This document shows positions 14,039 to 16,361 of a DNA stretch of 16,361 bases, piece after piece. The translations under genes and the position numbers were made by a program. Positions within the stretch are counted from its first letter, which is position 1. Each line of letters begins with the position of its first letter. This DNA is from UMGS1766 sp963660915 (lineage in GTDB: Bacteria > Bacillota > Clostridia > Oscillospirales > Oscillospiraceae), in assembly GCA_963660915.1 (NCBI GenBank), contig CAVLAO010000035.1, positions 1 to 16,361 on the forward strand, read 5' to 3'. The notes beneath the pieces were generated by a model. It searched no databases, had not been told where the DNA came from, and worked only from the letters and a program-made list of their open reading frames with translations.

Positions 14039-14067
14039 TTGAAACAAGATCTTTAATCGCGTATAAT
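14039..14067 (+). promoter_or_regulatory. Promoter of purA
   Basis: TTGAAA (14039-14044), a 17-bp spacer and a perfect TATAAT (14062-14067) give a start near 14074 and a leader of about 60 nt. It is divergent from the yerC promoter, with 19 bp between the two -35 boxes. No riboswitch was recognised in the leader. Confidence 0.85.
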
Positions 14068-14135
14068 AAATGGGCTGACATAGATATGCGCGGGATAGGG
14101 CAAAATTGCAAAACCCCGTGCCAGGAGGAAACACT

Positions 14136-15428
14136 ATGGTAAAAGCAATCGTCGGCGCCAACTGGGGCGACGAAGGTAAGGGTAAAATCACCGACATGCT
14201 GGCAGAGCACTCTGACGTTGTCATCCGTTTTCAAGGCGGAGCCAATGCAGGTCACACCATTATCAATGACTATGGTCGCTTTGCGTTGCACATCCTGCCA
14301 TCCGGCATTTTTTATCCTCACATCACAAACATTATCGGAAATGGTGTTGCGCTGGACATCATGAAACTGGTAGACGAGCTGAAAAGCATTACTGACCAGG
14401 GCGTTCCGGCTCCCAACATGATTATTTCTGAACGGGCTCAGATTCTGATGCCCTATCATGCACTCCAGGATGCTTACGAAGAAGAGCGTCTTGGCGGCAA
14501 GGCGTTCGGTTCCACCAAGTCCGGAATTGCACCTTTCTATTCGGATAAGTATGCGAAGATCGGCATTCAGGTAGCGGATCTTTATGATGATGAACGTTTG
14601 CGCAGCCGCCTAACCGCCGCTGTCGAGATGAAAAATATCATCTTTGAGCACCTCTATCACAAACCGCCGGTAGACTGCGAAGCACTCTATCAGCAATTGC
14701 TGGAGTATCGTGAATTGATCCGCCCTTATGTCGGCGATGCGGTCACTTTCGTTCACAAAGCCCTGAAAGAAGGCAAAACCATCTTGTTGGAAGGCCAACT
14801 GGGCAGCATGAAAGATCCTGATTTAGGCATCTGCCCAATGACCACTTCTTCTCACACGCTGGCAGGTTTCGGAACCGTGGGCGCCTGTGTACCTCCTACT
14901 TCTGTAGAGGATGTCATCTGCGTCACCAAGAGCTACTCTTCCTGCGTCGGCTCACAAACAGAACCCTTTGTCAGTGAGCTGTTGGGCGAAGAGGGCGATG
15001 AACTCCGTCGCCGCGGCGGTGATAAGGGCGAGTTCGGTGCCACTACCGGTCGTCCTCGTCGGGTTGGTTGGTTTGACACCGTTGCAACCAAATACGGCTG
15101 CATGGTGCAGGGTGCAACCCAGGTCGCTTTGACCTGTCTGGATGTTTTGAGTTATCTGGACGAAATCAAGGTCTGCACCGGCTACGAAATCAACGGTGAG
15201 GTCAGCGATGTATTCCCTGTCCCTGCAAAGTTAGGACAGGCAAAGCCGGTCTTTACGACTCTGCCCGGTTGGAAAACCGATATCCGCGGTATCACTGACT
15301 ACAATCAGCTTCCTGAAAACGCTAAGGCTTACGTTGATTTTCTGGAGCAGAAGATTGAGGCTCCTATCACTATCGTATCTACCGGTCCAAAACGTCATGA
15401 GATTTGTTCTCGTGCCAGTAAGCTCTGA
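14136..15428 (+). CDS. purA: Adenylosuccinate synthetase
   Basis: 430 residues, normal for PurA, which joins IMP and aspartate with GTP in the first committed step to AMP. The phosphate-binding loop GDEGKGK (11-17) holds the catalytic Asp12, and His40 lies in GGANAGHTI. RGGDKGEFGATTGRPRRVGWFD is the conserved late-central segment, and the base-binding STGPKRHE is near the C-terminus. The IMP-loop region reads CPMTTSSHTLAGFGTVGACVPP, a variant of the more usual PxVTSSN form. ATG at 14136 follows a perfect AGGAGG (14123-14128) by 7 nt. It is monocistronic: own promoter, no downstream partner, and only mobile-element remains beyond its terminal hairpin. Confidence 0.96.
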   Translation: MVKAIVGANWGDEGKGKITDMLAEHSDVVIRFQGGANAGHTIINDYGRFALHILPSGIFYPHITNIIGNGVALDIMKLVDELKSITDQGVPAPNMIISERAQILMPYHALQDAYEEERLGGKAFGSTKSGIAPFYSDKYAKIGIQVADLYDDERLRSRLTAAVEMKNIIFEHLYHKPPVDCEALYQQLLEYRELIRPYVGDAVTFVHKALKEGKTILLEGQLGSMKDPDLGICPMTTSSHTLAGFGTVGACVPPTSVEDVICVTKSYSSCVGSQTEPFVSELLGEEGDELRRRGGDKGEFGATTGRPRRVGWFDTVATKYGCMVQGATQVALTCLDVLSYLDEIKVCTGYEINGEVSDVFPVPAKLGQAKPVFTTLPGWKTDIRGITDYNQLPENAKAYVDFLEQKIEAPITIVSTGPKRHEICSRASKL

Positions 15429-15451
15429 TAATCTGATAAATTTTATAATAA

Positions 15452-15496
15452 CTATGCGGCGCGGCGGCAGATGCATTTGCATCTGCCGTCGCATAG
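15452..15496 (+). terminator. Stem-loop after purA, possible terminator
   Basis: CGGCAGATGCA (15465-15475) pairs with TGCATCTGCCG (15478-15488), and outside it CTATGCG (15452-15458) pairs with CGCATAG (15490-15496), leaving a 6-nt bulge. It starts 24 bp after the purA stop. No clear T-run follows, so it may be a weak terminator or an mRNA 3' stabiliser. Confidence 0.55.
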
Positions 15497-15547
15497 CTTA
15501 TCGAGAAGCCCAGTTACCCTTTGGCGACAACCGGATTTCTGATGTAT

Positions 15548-16100
15548 TTAGTGCGGAAGCAGCGGAAAAAGCAAGAGATGGAAATGGTCATTCCATTTCC
15601 ATGATGCTAATTTTTAAAGTTCATGACAACAAACTTAAGCGTCACCCAGTTTTTTCTGAGCCAAGCCTCTGTACTGTGTATAAAGCATTGCGAGTTTCTC
15701 TTTGGCATCTGCAAAGACTCGTTCTATCGTCTGTTTACGTTTCTTGCAAAGCGACCGGTACACAGGAGTATATCTGGCATCGTCCGCCAACTCCTAATAG
15801 TCCTTCGAGATATGACGATGTACTGTTTTGACACAGTTTGAAATGGGTACAAAGCTCCCATGTCGGACAATTCCTACACAATTTAGAATTACTCTGGTAT
15901 TCCCGGTATCCATCGTGATTTGTCGTACTGTATTTTAATGGCCGAAATTCGGGACATATCACACATTCACAGAACGCATCATAAACATACTCCCACCATT
16001 CATTTATGGCCACCTTTATTGCCTGCGGGCGATTGTAGGCTACTGTGAGAGTATCGGCATGGATGGTTATATCTGTGATTACCTGACGACAGTTCATCAT
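15548..16100 (-). pseudogene. Decayed IS1182-family transposase, C-terminal part
   Basis: Read across frames, the minus strand gives the C-terminal third of an IS1182-type transposase. Frame one holds AYNRPQ, EWWEYVYD, CVICPEF, LKYSTTNHDGYREYQS and CRNCPTWELCT. After a frameshift near 15831 comes VKTVHRHISKDY-stop-ELADDARYTP, then KKRKQTIERVFADAKEKL and YTQYRGLAQ. A second frameshift in a T6 run (15650-15655) gives NWVTLKFVVMNFK; a third in a T5 run (15611-15615) gives KLASWKW and a stop at 15548-15550. The in-frame stop is TAG at 15794-15796. Cysteines of the CxxC...CxxC zinc motif survive in frame one. The N-terminal two thirds are absent and no terminal repeat was identified. It cannot encode an active transposase. 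Confidence 0.88.
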
Positions 16101-16209
16101 TTAACAGCTCCTCGAAACCTTCCCTATCTCCCCAGTACTCGCTCAAATCATAGTCCTGAATAGCATTGTGAACGTCGTTCAATATTTCGTTGTTATAGTT
16201 GTAGCTCAT
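16000..16209 (-). pseudogene. N-terminal stub of an unrecognised small protein fused to IS debris
   Basis: ATG at 16209 has AAAAGGAG about 8 nt upstream and opens a reading frame whose first 43 or so residues (MSYNYNNEILNDVHNAIQDY...FEELLNDEL) are acidic and gene-like. They recall, with low certainty, small hypothetical proteins of Firmicutes phages and conjugative elements. Near 16088 the reading loses that character and overlaps the transposase remnant in another frame, stopping at 16000. The likeliest reading is a gene cut by insertion or deletion, leaving a good start and a chimeric tail. Function unknown. Confidence 0.4.
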
Positions 16210-16283
16210 AAGTCATACTCCTTTTCATAGCTTTATACTTGCTTTTTTCGTTCCTGTCTGTTATGATTAGGGCCAGGGTTGAC

Positions 16284-16340
16284 AGGAGAAACTCCTCGCC
16301 CTTGTTTCGTTTCGAAGTCGACTTTTATAAAGTCGGCTTC
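16284..16340. repeat. Two inverted repeats in non-coding DNA at the right edge
   Basis: No gene is seen from 16210 to the window end. AGGAG-AAA-CTCCT lies at 16284-16296. A 12-bp inverted repeat, GAAGTCGACTTT (16314-16325) and AAAGTCGGCTTC (16329-16340), has one G-T type mismatch and a 3-nt loop. The second is terminator-like but lacks a strong T-run on either side. It may belong to the upstream region of the stub gene or to an element continuing beyond the window. Confidence 0.5.
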
Positions 16341-16361
16341 ACTCTTTTACTCCGTCGGTTT

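Noticed and set aside
14034..14459. Minus-strand 141-codon frame over the purA start
   Set aside because: Antisense to the purA phosphate-binding region and promoter; no RBS or recognisable motifs.
15334..15831. Plus-strand 165-codon frame running from purA into the IS remnant
   Set aside because: It covers the purA 3' end, the stem-loop and antisense transposase debris; no coding evidence of its own.

Overview
The window looks like a chromosomal segment of a Gram-positive anaerobe of the Clostridia, most likely the Oscillospiraceae/Ruminococcaceae side. The signs are a T-box leader, a yybP-ykoY riboswitch, strong AGGAGG-type ribosome binding sites, a four-subunit 2-oxoacid:ferredoxin oxidoreductase, an RqcH (NFACT) protein, Mini-RNase III, and insertion sequence families common in gut Clostridia. 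The species cannot be named from the sequence alone. Both edges carry mobile-element debris and the middle is orderly housekeeping DNA.

Left edge (1-1620): the first codons of a probable transposase run off the window on the minus strand, preceded by a repeat-rich non-coding stretch. This abuts a 1-deoxyxylulose-5-phosphate synthase-like (transketolase-type) gene that keeps only its N-terminal TPP-binding half. That gene sits 6 bp behind a MerR-family regulator of the AdhR type (Cys52), whose promoter has the classic 19-bp spacer with a dyad operator inside. A self-contained tRNA-Thr(CGU) unit with its own promoter and terminator follows (1700-1880).

Metabolic block (2020-5500): a sigma-A-like promoter and a T-box leader with an apparent AUC (Ile) specifier precede gamma, delta, alpha and beta subunits of a 2-oxoacid:ferredoxin oxidoreductase. 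The Ile-responsive leader suggests a role in isoleucine supply or branched-chain oxoacid metabolism rather than only central pyruvate oxidation. A strong two-way terminator separates it from the convergent P-type ATPase.

Ion and envelope block (5500-9650): a P2A-type cation ATPase on the minus strand lies behind a yybP-ykoY (Mn2+) riboswitch with an intrinsic terminator, which points to Mn2+ export. A divergent SEDS-family (FtsW/RodA/SpoVE) gene follows on the plus strand with its own promoter, ending in another two-way terminator.

Minus-strand operon (9650-14020): yerC-like TrpR-family regulator, hslO (Hsp33), an EamA/DMT transporter, mrnC (Mini-III) and rqcH, tightly packed behind one clear promoter. 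Three of the five concern stress proteostasis or ribosome maturation and rescue. Back to back with it, purA (adenylosuccinate synthetase) has its own consensus promoter.

Right edge (15430-16361): a heavily decayed IS1182-family transposase C-terminus (three frameshifts and one stop), the N-terminal stub of an unrelated small protein, and palindromic non-coding DNA.
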